A stretch of DNA of 64,000 nt from Panagrolaimus kolymaensis (lineage: Eukaryota; Nematoda; Chromadorea; Rhabditida; Panagrolaimidae), in assembly GCA_028622995.1 (NCBI GenBank), contig JAJQJQ010000034.1:2046001-2110000 (forward strand), in the 5' to 3' direction. How positions within the stretch are numbered: the stretch's first letter is position 1; each line of letters begins with the position of its first letter. The position numbers and the translations under genes were made by a program. Positions 38,144 to 51,559 of this stretch are shown here, in pieces. Below the pieces are notes generated by a model. It did not search any database, was not told the DNA's origin, and worked only from the letters and a program-made list of their open reading frames with translations.

Positions 38144-41100
38144 TTTTATAGGTTATTATTTTAGTATTGGAGGGAAACTCCAAAACTTTTTGTTGATGAA
38201 AATATAGTTTTATTTCGCTTGTATCCAGCGCGATTCGAAGTTAACTTTATGTGGACACTTTAAAATAAAAATGACCACAAATAAAATCTTTCAATTATTC
38301 AAAAGTTTCGATAAAAATAACTAAAAAAAGAATTAATTAAATTTAAGTATTTATAATTATTTTATTGAATCGAGTATGATCAAAGAATTCTGTAAAAAGA
38401 CGCGGCACACAAAAATAGCAAAAAAGGAAGATGGGAAAAAGTGTTGCTGTTAGAAAACTGAGCTAACAAAAGATAACAATGTAACAAAAAAAAGCGGTCT
38501 CTGGCATTATTTAAAGGAAGACGAGAATGGTTGGTTTTTTAGCTTTTTTACGTCATTGCTCCTTGGCTTCTCTTACCTCAAAGTTAGTCAGTCACTCGGC
38601 TGCTTGCTTGGTTTTTGCACTTGCTAATGCTGCAAGTTTTTTTGATAAAATTTTTTTGGGCTTTTTGCAACCTAGACAAGTTTTAAAGATTGCTACAATG
38701 CTAGTCGTCTCAAATTTTGATACTCAATTAATAAAATTTGGAGGATAAAAAAGTGACGACAGAGAGTAAAAATTTAAAAAAAAAAGTTCAAAGATTAGGC
38801 ATAAAATTAAGCATAAAAAAGTATGAAAAAAAAGTTTACTTAAAAAAATGTAGGTTTGTGATAAAAATTTAGACGAGGTCGGTCCATTTACCGCTACATT
38901 AATATCAAATGTCAAAACTAATTATTAAAACAAAATGTTAAAAAAAATATAGGTGTAAAAAAGCAGACGATGATAAACTCTTGTGTTAATTGAAACAAAA
39001 AAATGATTGAAAACTTATTCGAATAATAACAAAATACTCTGTGAAAAAGATTAAAAAATTGTCAACAACTTCTTGTTAAAGAAAATATTATTTTTATTTT
39101 TTACAATTACATTAAAGCAAACATCAAAAAAATGCGCAACGTTAAAGCGTTCAAAATCAATATCAATAACTATTTTAGAGTAGTGGCAATAACAATCATG
39201 TGATTGGTACTGAGAGAACACACGTCTAAAAGAAGCTGGGGCAGCAAACTTTGGGTTTTATTATTTAACGATTAACGATGTTATTTTATTATTATAAAGA
39301 ATGAAGGAAAGTTCAAGAATGAAGGATGGAAAAAACTGCGGTGGTAATAATTAGAGTAAACAAAAAGGTTAAGAGTAAAAAAATTCTATCAACCACACAC
39401 TTTTTTTTCTCTTCATTTTTTTGTGATCGGAAATCATTTTTCATTTTTAATTATTGGAGTCGATGGTGAACGACCGAAACAAAAAATAAATGTCATAGGA
39501 GAGTGAGACAGTTCAAAAGCACAATCTCGGGCGATTTATTTTTAAATTTTTTTTTATGTATAAAATATTATTTTTTGTGTTTACTTTTTTTTAAATCCAA
39601 AACGAGGAGCCACTCCGACTGCTGCGAGTCCAACAAAAAAGTAGAGGAAATATTAAATTGCTGGTATTTTTGTTTTAGACTAACAAGGCGTCGGAAGAGA
39701 AAAAAATTTCTTATCATAACTTTGATTAAAAAACTTAAAACCCAGAAATGTATCTTTGATGCATAAAAATAACATTCCATCATGTGACAGGAAATAGAAA
39801 GTAAAAAAAAGGAACGCGTCGTTGGCAAAGTCTTCGAAATAAAACAAAGAATTTATAAATAATATTGCGTCAAAAAAATAGAATAAAATATATGGTAGAA
39901 TATAAAAATGAGATAAAGAAGATTATCGACATTTTATATGTATTTATAAGTATCTGTTTTTAATAAATAAGCCTTTAAACTATTTACTTAGGAATAGCAT
40001 CTTAGAAGTTATTTTTATAAAAATATTATGACAGAAAATGGAATTTATTGAGGCCTCTGAGATTTTTTGGATATTGAAACAATACAATTTTTTTTCGAAA
40101 GAGTAATGATAAAAGACAAAAATTTTTTTTTGCTCGAGATTAAACGAAATCCAGAATGGATGAAAGCTAAAATGAAAATTGCATTCACTTTTTTTTCCAA
40201 CACAAATCGCGACTGTGGCTTCAACACGATTTTTGCCTTGAACAATAAAAAAATGGTTATATGACACAACGACGCCTGTATGTGTAAATCGTAAACGCTC
40301 ACTTTTCATAGTCAAAAAAATATTGAAATGGAAATGGAAAAAACGATTTTCTATTTATTTTGATTTGAAGAAATTGCAATATTACCACATTTTACAATAA
40401 AACTAACTAACTAACTGTCCATTAAAATGGATACACAAAAAAACCGAAAAATTGGAAGAAATGAAATGCGCGAAAAGAACTAAAATCAAACATTTTTTTT
40501 GTTGAAAAGAGAGATGGGAAATAAAAAAAACATAAACCTAGAAAAAATAAAACGTGAACGTGCAATGACACTCATCAACGCTAAATAAATTTTAACACAA
40601 ATGAAAATGTTATCTATCTAAAAAATGAAGAGAAATAAAAAAAACTCTAGGCGTTTCCTGCTGCTCATTCATCATTTCATCGTTTAGAGACGCATATACC
40701 CAATAAATATATATGGTGTGTTATAACCCATAGTTAGAGTTCTACGATCGTGCGCACAGGGAAAAAAATAAAAGGAAATAAATGTATTTATAAAATGATC
40801 AATCACAGAAAATAGTGGCAAGGTATCGGTTAGTTTATTTAAAAAATGTGTCTGGTGATAATTAAATAAAAGAAGAAAAAAAGAAGTTGGAAATGTTATG
40901 TAAAAAATCAAAATAGATAGGCTCGTCAAAATTAGTTTAATTTATTATTAAAACAAACAAAAAAAAAAGACGAGACAAGGAAACGCTAAAAAATTTTAAC
41001 TTTTGATCAATGAATCATGAAACACCCGGAAAACATGGTTAAAACCCAAGACATTTTATTTTCAACTTCAAAAAATTTAGTGGTTTTTACTTTCGATAAT

Positions 41101-41742
41101 TTCCTTTGCATTCTTTTTATCGATTTAAAAGTAAACATTTTTCTAAACAAAACAAAACCTTCCAGACAAATAAATAATCCAAACGAAAACTTTTTTTTAT
41201 GAATGTTATACATACAAAAATGTTTGTCCTTAAGTAGTAACACAGACATGAACAAAGTCTTTAAAAAATATTTTATGCGTGCACTTTCTACTTTTTTGCT
41301 ATAAACTAAATTCAAAGATCGGCCAACACGGGAAAATCATCACCACACAACAAACTTTTTACTTTTAGAAGCAATTAAACTATTGGTCGCATATCATATC
41401 TTAATAATAATAATAATTTTTTGATATAAATAGACTCATTTTTAACTCATCAACCCATAAAAATTTTTAGTTCATGCGTCATAATTCTTGGTCTTAATAT
41501 ATTAAGGACCTTCCTAAAATAGATACGATAATGTTTCATAGTTGTAAAAGTAAAAAATAAAATACACACTTTGACCCTAAATGTTGACTTTATAAATAAA
41601 ATTTGTGTTTAAAATATTTTATTGGGAATAAATAATTTTTTGGATAAGTTTAATATTATAATTTACAATAAATAAACACGGAATAAATAATTAGATAAAA
41701 AAAACTTTGATGGGTGAACTCTATCATTTTTAGAAGAAAAAT
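38144..41742. other. 3.6-kb A-rich intergenic region upstream of the nuclear receptor gene
   Basis: No coding exon could be supported. Open frames are short and low-complexity. The + strand is A-rich, so the receptor coding strand is T-rich. A short (AACT)n run lies near 40400. It presumably contains the receptor promoter and the 3' end of PAN-ZP gene F. Confidence 0.65.
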
Positions 41743-44700
41743 TTATATTTTGTAGCGGGCTACGCTCACTGGAGGAAGTATTGAAGACGTCGGTGTGGCC
41801 CTAAAACATGAAACAATTTATTATATAAAATGTTTGCTTCTTTATGTCTTTTATTTTTTTTACCGTTGTTTTTGTTGTTTGTGAACATTACTTTCAATTT
41901 CTGTAAAAGGCAATGATGTTCGAGAAGACAAATGGTCTGAAGCTACAAGAGACTCTAAAATTTTAACATACATTAAAAAAAATTGGGTATTAAATTATTT
42001 TAAATTTCATTTTTAAAAATGTGCATACTTTGACTTGAAACCGAATTATTTGTTATTGATTTACGTCGATCATAAAATTTTTCCTTTTCATCATTTTTAT
42101 GTATATCACTTCCGGTCCCGTGGTTGGGGTAGGGTTTTTTCTTTTGCTGATGCATTTGGTTAAAATAAGCGCCGCCGCTATAATATTCTGCTGCATTCGT
42201 CGTTGTTGTTGACCCTTCAATGTGATTGATGTTTTAGTTAAAAAAACCAAAAAAAAAGAAGAGAAGCGTATTTAACAAACAACAAACCAGAATGATGATG
42301 CGCAAGATGAGGAGATGCAGAAGATGAAATGGATGAATTTTCACCAATAAATGTATTATATTTGTTATATCGATTATAAAAACAATTTACAATTATAAAT
42401 ACTTGAATGGTTGAAAGTAAACCAAGAAGAATGATAATACAAATAAATGTAGCTCGAGGCAAACTAATTTGATTGGATTTTGTTGATTTATCTGATGAAA
42501 GATCTAAAAATAAAAGAAAAATAGACAACCGGAAATAAAGACTTCGTCATTTCAAAGAGAAGAGTTTGACAAACAATAAATCAATACAAACCTATGCAAT
42601 CATAAAGTTGTGTTGTCGCTGCTGCTCCTGATTCACCATTATTTCCCATTAACAAAGTTTTTGAAAGATTAAGTAAATTTAAAGTTTCCACGGATGATGA
42701 AATAGGTTTAGGTTCTTGATCGATTGGGACTGATAAAGATTTGGAGGAATTTGTTCCTTTTGCTTCTAGAGCTTCAGTGTGACCTTCAAGAATTGTGTAA
42801 ATTCCTGTTATTGTTGATTGCTCTATTGTAGAACCTTGACTTCTATCTTCCTTAAAAAAATTTATTTCTTTGTTTAATTTCCTTGTGGATCAAGTTTTCA
42901 GTTTTAATAAAAGCATACTCTTTCATTTGGTTCTTCACCCAATAAAACATTGCCACTTAATTTAGCATCATGATATTTTTCTAATAAAGCTTGCAAATCT
43001 CCAATGGTTTGACGCTTTTTTCGTTTTTTACCAAAACTTAAAACTGAATTGAAATCTCGGTCAGATTCGCATGTAACCTAAAAAAATAATTATTTATTAC
43101 TCTTCTCTTCTTTTTTTTGAAACACACCGGTTCACAACGATCAACACAAATATTAACTGCGCATCGAATTCTCACTCTTCTAGAACCATCAAATCTAAAT
43201 GCTTTCATATGAGTACTGTAGCCTTCATCAATTTCAATAATGGGATAACGCATTAAACGATTTCGAACTTTTTCATCTGGGCATCTAAGAAACAAACAAA
43301 AAATTAACTTTTTATGAAAAAATAAAGCCAAACCCTTGATAAATTAGCCTCAATGGAGCTGGATCTGGAGGTTGTCCATCCAACCTTTCAGCAACGCATT
43401 CATCAATAAAATATCCATATTTTTGTTGGTTTGTATTATCTTCATTTTTAAAATTTTCTATCATCCATTTTAATTCCAATTCTTCACCTAAAGATACGGT
43501 AGTTACGGGTTTACCATCCCTTAAAATGGACATTTTTATTTTTCCTATAGATTCTTCATTTGGTTTAGCTGTTACAAATACTTCTGATTCTTGATTTGAA
43601 TCAAATTGAGGCGAAGAAACTGCAGTATTTGAATAATCACAAGTTACATTAAAAATTCGATCGGATTCTGTCATCAACGATGGAATTCCAATATTATTTT
43701 TTTGGATCACAACAATAAAAGACCATAAATTTGGCGCTAATTCAATTCCAGGGCAATCAGGATTTGAATCCACGGAAGATGGAAATGGGATTTCTAGTTG
43801 ACTTACAATAATATCGTTAAAAACTTTTCGACACGTCGAAGAATGATCTTTGATAAATAATGCTCCAGAAGTTGGCTCTTCAAAATGTGCAGTAATTATT
43901 ATTCCATCTAATCGGCATTCAGTTGCCAAAGCTAAAAAAGAAATTTTTTTTAGAATTTTTCTATCAAAAAAGACTAAATAAAATTATTACTTCCTTTAAC
44001 CTTTTCAACTGGTGGCTCACGTAAAGGTTGAAACACCGGCTTCTGCCTTGTTTCAGAAGATTTATTATTTTCTTTGCTATTTGCTTCTTGAAAACTGTAG
44101 ATTGCTTGATCGATTCTTTGTTCATTTAAAATTACATTTGTGGATTCATTATCCATTAAAAATGCATTTTTAACTGGCGGTGGTGTTTCTGTGGGCGGCA
44201 AAGGTAGAGTTTCATATTCGCAAATATTATCGTAATAATCCACATTCATAGCTGAAGTAAATAATTCTGGATCAGAATATTGACTTTTTTTATTTAATAC
44301 ACATTCATTCTGCAATAATAATTTTTTTTAGGGGTTTAATTTTTTTTTTGCGAAGCTTACTTTTTCTTTAAAAAACATAGCTGAAGTGCAATTCTCAACC
44401 ATAATTAAACATTGTTTTAAACAATGCGCAACGGATTTAGTTTCAAAAACATTTTGAAATGAATTTATCATTCGGTCGGGAATTAGCTCAAAGCTTGTTT
44501 CCTTGCACTTTGTTGAACCTTCAATGCAATATTTTTCATAATATTGCCCTGCATTTATTGCGCTTAGTTCCGCATTGAGCCGATTGGAAGTGGCAGCATC
44601 ATCATCAGAAGTGGTAATAGGAGTCGACATTTTCCTTGTTAGACCACTTTCAGCCGTTAAATGACATTCTTGTTTAATCGATGAATAAACAAATGCTTTA

Positions 44701-45671
44701 CATGGAAACATTTCAGCTCCAACCATATTTTCTATGCAAGCTTGTTTGCATTCTTCGACGGTTAAACCATTTAAAATTACATCCTTTTCAATTCCAATAT
44801 TAAAATCTTCTGCTCGAATCCAATGTATTTCAGCACTTCCAAAACAAGTAACTAAAAATATTTTATTTTTATTTTTATAGGCCAAAAGTAAAAAATAAAT
44901 TATAATTTTACCATCATAACAATTATTTTCAAAATAATCAACTAATTGAAATTTTGTATCATTCGTAAATTTTTCGGATGGTAAATCTTTTTTAGTTTCT
45001 CGATTTAATATACATTCGCCCGTTTCATAATAAAACATTAAAGATCGACAATCAAGTTTAAGCTTTCGTTTAGCTTCCAAACATAGACTCAGGCATTCAG
45101 ATAATCCATCAGTTGAAAATGTTTCAAGGGTTTGGTCCTTCAAAATGTGCTGGGGGAAGCGTTCAAAGGAATATGGAGCAGAACATAATTCTTCGCCTAA
45201 AAATAAAATTTTTTAGCGATAAAAGGCAATCAAAAATAAAAATAAAATTTTTGGATAAAAAAACATACTTGCTATGCAAATTTGTTGAAAAAATGAAATT
45301 CCTGCTTCATTTGTATTTGCTACAATTGAAGGACCAAATGGTTGGCCTTGAGCTGATTGAAGCGAACACATTTGACTTGCAGCATTATATTCAAATGAAT
45401 GACAATCCACTGCATTATTTTTAGATGAACAGTGTTTTGCACATTGATTTAATGAAACTGCTCGAATGGTACTTCGAGGTAATTCTTGTATTCTCATACC
45501 TTCCGATCTTAAATAACTCGTTCGATTGAGATCATCACAGCCTTGAATTGTTTCGGCATAAGAACCCAACATTGATATGGTTGGAGCAAGGGGTTCTACG
45601 GCAAAAATAAATGATGGTAAAAATAAATAAAAAATTAAATTTAATTTCATTTTAACTGATTTTGAAAACAT
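41743..45671 (-). CDS. Four-PAN, ZP-domain transmembrane matrix protein (NOAH-like), gene F
   Basis: Twelve exons: 45269-45671, 44912-45196, 44361-44851, 43991-44309, 43334-43931, 43128-43284, 42919-43077, 42592-42850, 42288-42503, 42029-42214, 41864-41954 and 41743-41800. They join to 1,073 aa from the first ATG; a second ATG at 45650 (MKLNLIFYLFLPSFIFA) is an equally good signal-peptide start. Four PAN/apple modules (C-x3-C helices CAKHC, CLSLC, CKQAC, CLKQC) fill about 30-450. A Pro/Glu-rich linker follows, then a ZP module (about 503-755, ATECRLDGIIITAHFEEPTSGALF ... IRCAVNICVDRC). A strong furin site KKRKKR (about 768-773), a Ser/Thr spacer, one membrane helix (about 905-930, FICIIILLGLLSTIQVFIIV) and a 140-residue cytoplasmic tail complete it. 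It is a diverged paralogue of gene E on the same strand. Function by family: anchoring epidermis to apical matrix and cuticle. Confidence 0.87.
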
Positions 45672-46967
45672 TTTAAATTAATAATAAACAATTTTTTTAA
45701 TTTTATTTCCAAAATAAAAAATAAAAATTAAATTAGCCCCAAAAATAAGGAACCAAACCAAAAAAAAAGAAAGGAAGAAAGAAAGTTCTTTCTTTCTTTT
45801 TCCCTTCTGATGTCCTCCTTTTTTGAGGTAAAGAAAAAAAAATTGCGTTACTTTTGTTACTCAAACGAAATCTACGGCGAGGATGAAGAAAAAGTAATTA
45901 TTATTAGACGCCTCTTTTAGCAGCAACACAATAATCATCATCGAATATATTGCATGCATACAGTCAATTAAATGCAACAACTACTTGAAAAAAATGAAAG
46001 AAGAAGAAGAAAAGAAAGAAAAGAGAGAGAATATCGGTTTCGGAACTTAACTTCTTTTTTACGCGCAGCTTCAGTTACATTATTTTGGAAAAAGGTTTCA
46101 CACAAAAAATTCGGAGAAAAGTAAGTATCATAGATTGCATATGCCTATTTATTTTTTAATAAGAGGAAAGTAATTATCCATGAAAAATAAAAATAAAAAC
46201 TAAAAGTGAGTAAAAACGAAAGTATTTTAAGACGTTTTTTTAAATATTTTTTTGGAAATAAATAAAAAGCAATAACTTAATTTTTTCAACGGATCGATAT
46301 TTTTTTGTTGTTCATAACTTAAACAAATATCATTAGCTTGATTACATCTTTCATGGAAGTTATGTTAATTTTTACTATGACCTCGTTTTGTAACAACACA
46401 CACAGCATATTTGGAGAAGATGATAAGATACAGTAAAATCAAAAAAATTTCTTTTACTTTTTATTTATAAAAAAAAACAAGATCTGCCTTTTTTCATTAC
46501 TTAAAAAAGTCAAGCATTAAAAAGTTTATCAATAAAGGAAGTAAATTCGAATTAACTACTAAGAAAATTATTATTATTATTGTTTCTTTTTGTATCTTTT
46601 TTTCTTATTTTCTCCATTGCAATTTATAATGATCAGCTATAGTCTATAGAGAAGAAAAATGCTTTGAATTTTAAACTTTGCTATTTTTTTCAGTACATGG
46701 TTGCCCAAAATGGAGTAATAAAAAAATTAAATCCTTTGCTTAAAAAATTAATATCATTAAAAGGGTTTGAAAATAATAAATTCTAAAAAAGGTATACATT
46801 ATTGTGAGTTAAAGCTCGAAAATGAGTGCTTCCACCAAGATTCTTTTTCTTAAAACGAAAAAAAAATTATTCGCTGGCTGGCTTGCATTGCGATTTGGTT
46901 TCGATTGTTTCATTGCCATTCATAAGCAGAATTAATTTTAATTAAAAATAGTAATTTCTTCATAAAA
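45672..46967. promoter_or_regulatory. Divergent promoter region between PAN-ZP gene F and the BCL7 gene
   Basis: 1.3 kb between opposite start codons. Near gene F the + strand is purine-rich, and an exact 11-bp inverted repeat AAGAAAGAAAG/CTTTCTTTCTT with a 2-nt centre lies at 45775-45798. No other gene was seen. Confidence 0.6.
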
Positions 46968-47569
46968 ATGTCACGAAGTCAACGTGCTGAAACTCGTAAT
47001 CGTGCTAAAGATGATCTTAAACGAGTAATAAATGCGATTGAAAAAGTTCGAAAATGGTATAATTTTTTTAATGAATTAAAGAGGCTAAATTTATTATATA
47101 TTACTTCTAGGGAAAAACGATGGATTGTTCTTAAAGATACCCAGCTAGTTGTTCCTAAATGGCTTCCTGTAGCTGCCTCATCTTCATCGGGTATTACAAA
47201 AGCAACTACATCAGCTACAGCAACCGTTAATATCACTTCCAATACTTCAACGAATATTGAAATTATGAGTAAGCAAAAATTTTTATTTTTTGTTTTTATT
47301 AAATACCATAACTTTATGAAACCCTCTTTTCGATTAACATAACTTAGGTTTATTAATAATAAATATTTTTTATAGATACAAACACAAGTTCAACCACCCC
47401 AATGAATGAGGATTCCAATATCTCATTTGCTGCAGAAGAATCCAATCAAACCCAAACTATGGATCCCCTTGAAGAATATAATAAAACCACTGTTAGCGGA
47501 TCAACTGATTTCAGCACTTTAGAAAATGAAAGTGTTACTGAAAAATCAAACGCTGATGAAGCAGCATAA
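46968..47569 (+). CDS. BCL7 family SWI/SNF (BAF) complex subunit
   Basis: Exons 46968-47056, 47111-47268 and 47376-47569 join to 146 aa. The first 50 residues, [20 protein letters not shown] then [20 protein letters not shown] and PKWLPV, are the conserved BCL7 N-terminus. That region contacts the SWI/SNF core and nucleosome surface. The rest is a disordered Ser/Thr/Asn/Glu-rich tail, normal for the family. It is a nuclear chromatin-remodelling subunit. C. elegans has a single BCL7 homologue. The gene is convergent with CCDC47, with only 248 bp between their stop codons. Confidence 0.92.
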
Positions 47570-47817
47570 ATATTTGTATCTTTCTTTTACTAACATATTT
47601 ATCTCACCTTTTTTGTCTGTTTGAGTAATTGTATTTTATTTTTTCCAAATACTGATGATTTCGTTTTTGCGTCCTTTTTATTTTTTTGTAATGATGTTTA
47701 TAAAATATTTCTGTCCAAACACATAATTTATTTAAACAAAAAAAAGACACCAAAAACAAAAATAAAATCAAAAAACTGATATTCATTCAAAAAAAAACAT
47801 AAGTTATGGCAGCTAAT

Positions 47818-49427
47818 TTACTTAAGTCTAAGTTGTTTCATTTTTGGAGCTTTTGCTCGCTGTTCTCGTTTATCTTCAAGTTTTTGAAGGCGACGTTGCT
47901 TTTCTGGGTCTTCTTCTTCGAGGAGCCGTTGCTTTCTTTCTCGAGCTTGTTCTTCTCGTCGAGTTTGCATGGCTTCTTGACGTTGTTGATGGGTAACTTT
48001 GAGGAAAGAATCCGCAAAACTTTGTCGCTTCTTTTCTGCTTTGCCTTTTCCTTCTCGGCTAAGTCGATAACGGCGTAATTTATCAATGACATAAAAAGTA
48101 AAGTTTAAGAGAGCTTGATTGATTTCCGAACTATCGGCTGAATCAATGACATTGTAAGTGAAAAACATGTTTTCTGATGTATCGGGTAAACGAGTGTAAG
48201 TTTCACCTCTAAAAATTATTTAGTAAGCAAGCAAACTCATGCAAAAAAAAAAAGAAGAGGCAAACATACTCTTGAAGTTTGACTCCACAAAATTGATCGG
48301 TGATATGAATAAAATCAATATATTTTTCATATTTTTGTAAATGTTGAACAACAAATGGATCAAGGATAGCTGAAATGGTTTCAGCACTTTCTGCATAAAG
48401 AGCAAAAGATGATGGTAAACCATATCTTTCAAGTCCTTTTCTTTCATTGGTATACGTTGCCTAAAGAATAAAAATAAGTTTTATGGAAAATAAAAAATAT
48501 ATATATAATTACCAAATCTGCATAATCTTTGAAAGCTTTTGCTACACTTTTCTTATTACCCATAACAAAAACAATTGGATCTATTTCATTTTTATCCAAA
48601 TCCACTTTGTGAGTAACTCGATCCATTTTCGGTTTAAACCAATTAATCGCGATTCCAATAACATCTTGACGTTTGAGCAATTTCAATTGACTAAGCATTC
48701 CACTAACACCTACTCGACCTGAACACCATACAAGATATGAGCTATCCGTTTCCTTGATAAGGGTTCCATCAGGATTTTCACTAACTCCATCATCACCAAC
48801 AAGGGCAAATTGTTCTTTCAAAATTCCAACATTATCATCAAACCAACGATAAGCTAGGGATTGATTACGTTGTTTTCCAATAAAATAATTCAAGGTATAT
48901 ATAAGGATAATAAAAAGGGCAATAGCTTCAACTTGATATGATGACCAATTGGAGCGGAAATGCATAGGAATCTAAAAATAAAAATGTATGCAAAAAAATC
49001 AAAAAATCGTCATACATCAGCAAAAGTAAGGGGCTTAATTTCGAGAGTTTTCTTTTCTCCAACATTTTCATCAGTTTTTGCAGCATCAAATGAATCAAAT
49101 TCTTCTTCTTCTGCAATATCACTGAAATCATCCTTAACATCGTCTTTTGCAACCACCTAAAATGAATCAATATAAAGTCCATTTTTAAAAAGGTATATAA
49201 AATATATTTACTTTTTTATCGGTTGTTTCAAATTCAGCAAAAGCTTCCTCATCTGGGGCTTTAATTTTTGGGGTTTTATCTGGTACTACTTCACGTGTAG
49301 TTTCAATCTTTTTTTCATCAGCTACTTCAAATTCCGCAAATTCATTATCTTCTTCAAATTCATGACCATGCAAGAATGAAAGACATATAGCAAGAATCAT
49401 AAGGTTTATAATCCATTTGATTTTCAT
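47818..49427 (-). CDS. ccdc47: CCDC47 (calumin), ER membrane protein
   Basis: Exons: 49212-49427, 49016-49156, 48513-48971, 48270-48460 and 47818-48208, joining to 465 aa (human 483). A signal peptide (MKIKWIINLMILAICLSFLHG) precedes an acidic luminal segment rich in E and D that fits low-affinity calcium binding. One membrane helix follows (about 133-151, VEAIALFIILIYTLNYFIG), then the conserved cytosolic domain (YLVWCSGRVGVSGMLSQLKL) and a Lys/Arg/Glu-rich C-terminal helix that reaches the ribosome. In animals CCDC47 forms the PAT chaperone complex of the multipass translocon and supports ER calcium homeostasis. An upstream in-frame ATG at 49448 is less likely, because starting at 49427 gives the proper signal peptide. 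Confidence 0.94.
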
Positions 49428-49643
49428 TATGGAAATCTTTAAAAACAAAATAGGTAATAATTATAATACGTTACCAATAAATAAAAAAGCAAGCGACGGG
49501 AAAAAAGTATACAATAAAGAAAAATAAAAATACGCAAGTGGAACTTTCACAAGCGAAAGAACGGCAAAAAATAATCCTAAAGCGAATTTTTTTAAGCAAT
49601 TATCCAAACTTCAAAGTTTGTCTGCCTTTTTTTGCTTTTGAAA
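49428..49643. promoter_or_regulatory. 216-bp divergent promoter between CCDC47 and GatB
   Basis: The start codons of two housekeeping genes face away from each other across 216 bp, so a shared core promoter region is likely. No specific element could be identified beyond A+T-rich sequence with scattered short GC patches. Confidence 0.5.
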
Positions 49644-51559
49644 ATGAAATTGCAACAACTCAAATTTATTCCAAGCATTTTTTCTAAAAGATTTCAAAGT
49701 TATACAACTTCAAAAGATGTACCTAATGAATCGCAACAACATATTGAATTTATTATTGGTCTTGAAATTCATGCACAACTATTAACTAAAAGCAAATTAT
49801 TCTCTCTCAGTCCTGTGAATAGCGATGCTGCTTCAAATAGTGTTGTCTCCAATTTTGACCTTGGTATTCCTGGTACTTTGCCGAGTTTGAATAAAGAATG
49901 TGTTCAAGTGGGTTTTTATTTTTAATCAGATAATGGGAATGAATAATTCATCTACAATTTTTTAGAAGAGTCTTTGTGCTGCATTGCTATTAAAAAGCGA
50001 AATTCAACCAATGTGCAGATTTGATCGAAAGCATTATTTTTATCCTGACATGCCTTTGGGTTATCAAATTACTCAACAAGATTATCCTATAGCTCGTGGG
50101 GGCTACTTTGAATATTACTGGGATGATGCAACAGAGGTATGCGTTTTTTATCTTCATATTTATGTTACATCATATATCTTTGTTTAGAATTTTTCTTATT
50201 CATTGCGTAAGGTTCGACTCAAACAAATTCAACTAGAAATGGATAGTGGTAAAATTATTAGAGCTGATAATGATAGGTTATATGTTGATTTTAATCGTGC
50301 TGGTGTTGGTCTTATTGAAATGGTTACTGAACCTGATTTACGATCAAGTGCTGAAGCAGCTACTTTTGTGGATCAATTACGACTTCTTTTAATTCAAAAT
50401 CAAATATGTGCTGGTGAATTACATAGTAAATTCTTCCATCTTTATTCTTTGTTTTTTATCTACAGCATACTTTTTATAGGAGGAAATATGAGAGTTGATG
50501 CAAATGTTTCATTACGTATTGATGGAAAAGATTACCCAAGAACAGAAATAAAGAATATCAGTAGTATCCGATCACTGGAGAATGCCATTAAGAATGAAAT
50601 AATACGACAGAAAAATATCATTGAAAATGGTGAAACTATACTGCCAGTTACTCTAAACTTGGATGATAATGAGTAAGAGTTATGTTACATACTTTACTTT
50701 TCTTATAACTTTTTTTATAGCAACGTTTCTGTCGTAAGAGAAAAGGGTGATGGTCTTGATTATCGTTTTACTCCTGAACCAAATTTACCACGACTACGGA
50801 TGGAACAAGCATGGATTATTGATGCTCAACAAAAGGTAAAGAATGTTCCTGAGTATTTTGATTATATTCACACATACCGTATGAAACCTTCCGAAGCTAT
50901 TGAACTTGTGGTAAGTATCAAGATGGTCTAATAATGTGTACATGTTTGCTTTTTCAGAAAAATACTGAGAAGAATGAATTTGTTCAAAAAACATTACCTC
51001 GAATTCCTCTTTCTGCTGATGAATATTTTGCATGGCTGATAGAATTAGAATATGCTTGTGAACATACTGAAACAAAGTTTCCTCCGAATATGTAAGAAGA
51101 AGAATTATTGTTAACTGTGTTATTTGCTTGTTATTTTTAGATCTTCTTTTCATCAGCATTTCGTTGATCTTGTAAATGGTGTTTCAAACAAACTTATTAC
51201 TAAACTTACGTGTATTGACTTAATGAAACGATATTTGAAAGATGAAATAAGTGAACCCGTAAATGAAGTAAATTTTCTATTTTCACTATTCATCCATCAC
51301 AAACATACTTTTTTGATTTCAGATAGTTGAAAAAGAATGTTTGAATCAATATTCAATCGATAATCCAACGTTTATTGAAATCTTTGATGAAGTTTGTTCA
51401 AGTAATACTAAAACTGTGGAGAAAATTAAAATGTCAAATGGTAAACCACTGCAAAAAGCTCTCAACAAACTTCGAAATGAAATAATATCAAAATGTGCAA
51501 AGAGAATTAGCGTTCAAGATGCCGAGCTAGCAATATCTCGTAGATTTAACAAACCTTAG
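49644..51559 (+). CDS. gatb: Glutamyl-tRNA(Gln) amidotransferase subunit B, mitochondrial
   Basis: Exons 49644-49907, 49966-50136, 50188-50425, 50480-50672, 50721-50910, 50958-51091, 51141-51267 and 51323-51559 join to 517 aa. A basic, hydroxylated N-terminus ([20 protein letters not shown]) fits a mitochondrial presequence. GatB motifs follow in order: [80 protein letters not shown] and [14 protein letters not shown]-terminal YqeY-like helical tail completes it. With GatA and GatC it converts misacylated Glu-tRNA(Gln) to Gln-tRNA(Gln) for mitochondrial translation. A GTAAAG inside the exon at 50837 could be a weak donor but is read through in frame here. A poly(A) signal lies at 51597-51602. 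Confidence 0.95.

Noticed and set aside
40000..41315. Several 80-110 codon ORFs in the 38-41.7 kb intergenic region
   Set aside because: Composition is F/K/I/N/S-rich from A+T runs, with no motif and overlapping frames on both strands.
50837..50842. GTAAAG as an intron donor in GatB
   Set aside because: The frame continues with GatB-like sequence to a better donor at 50911, and no matching acceptor lies between.
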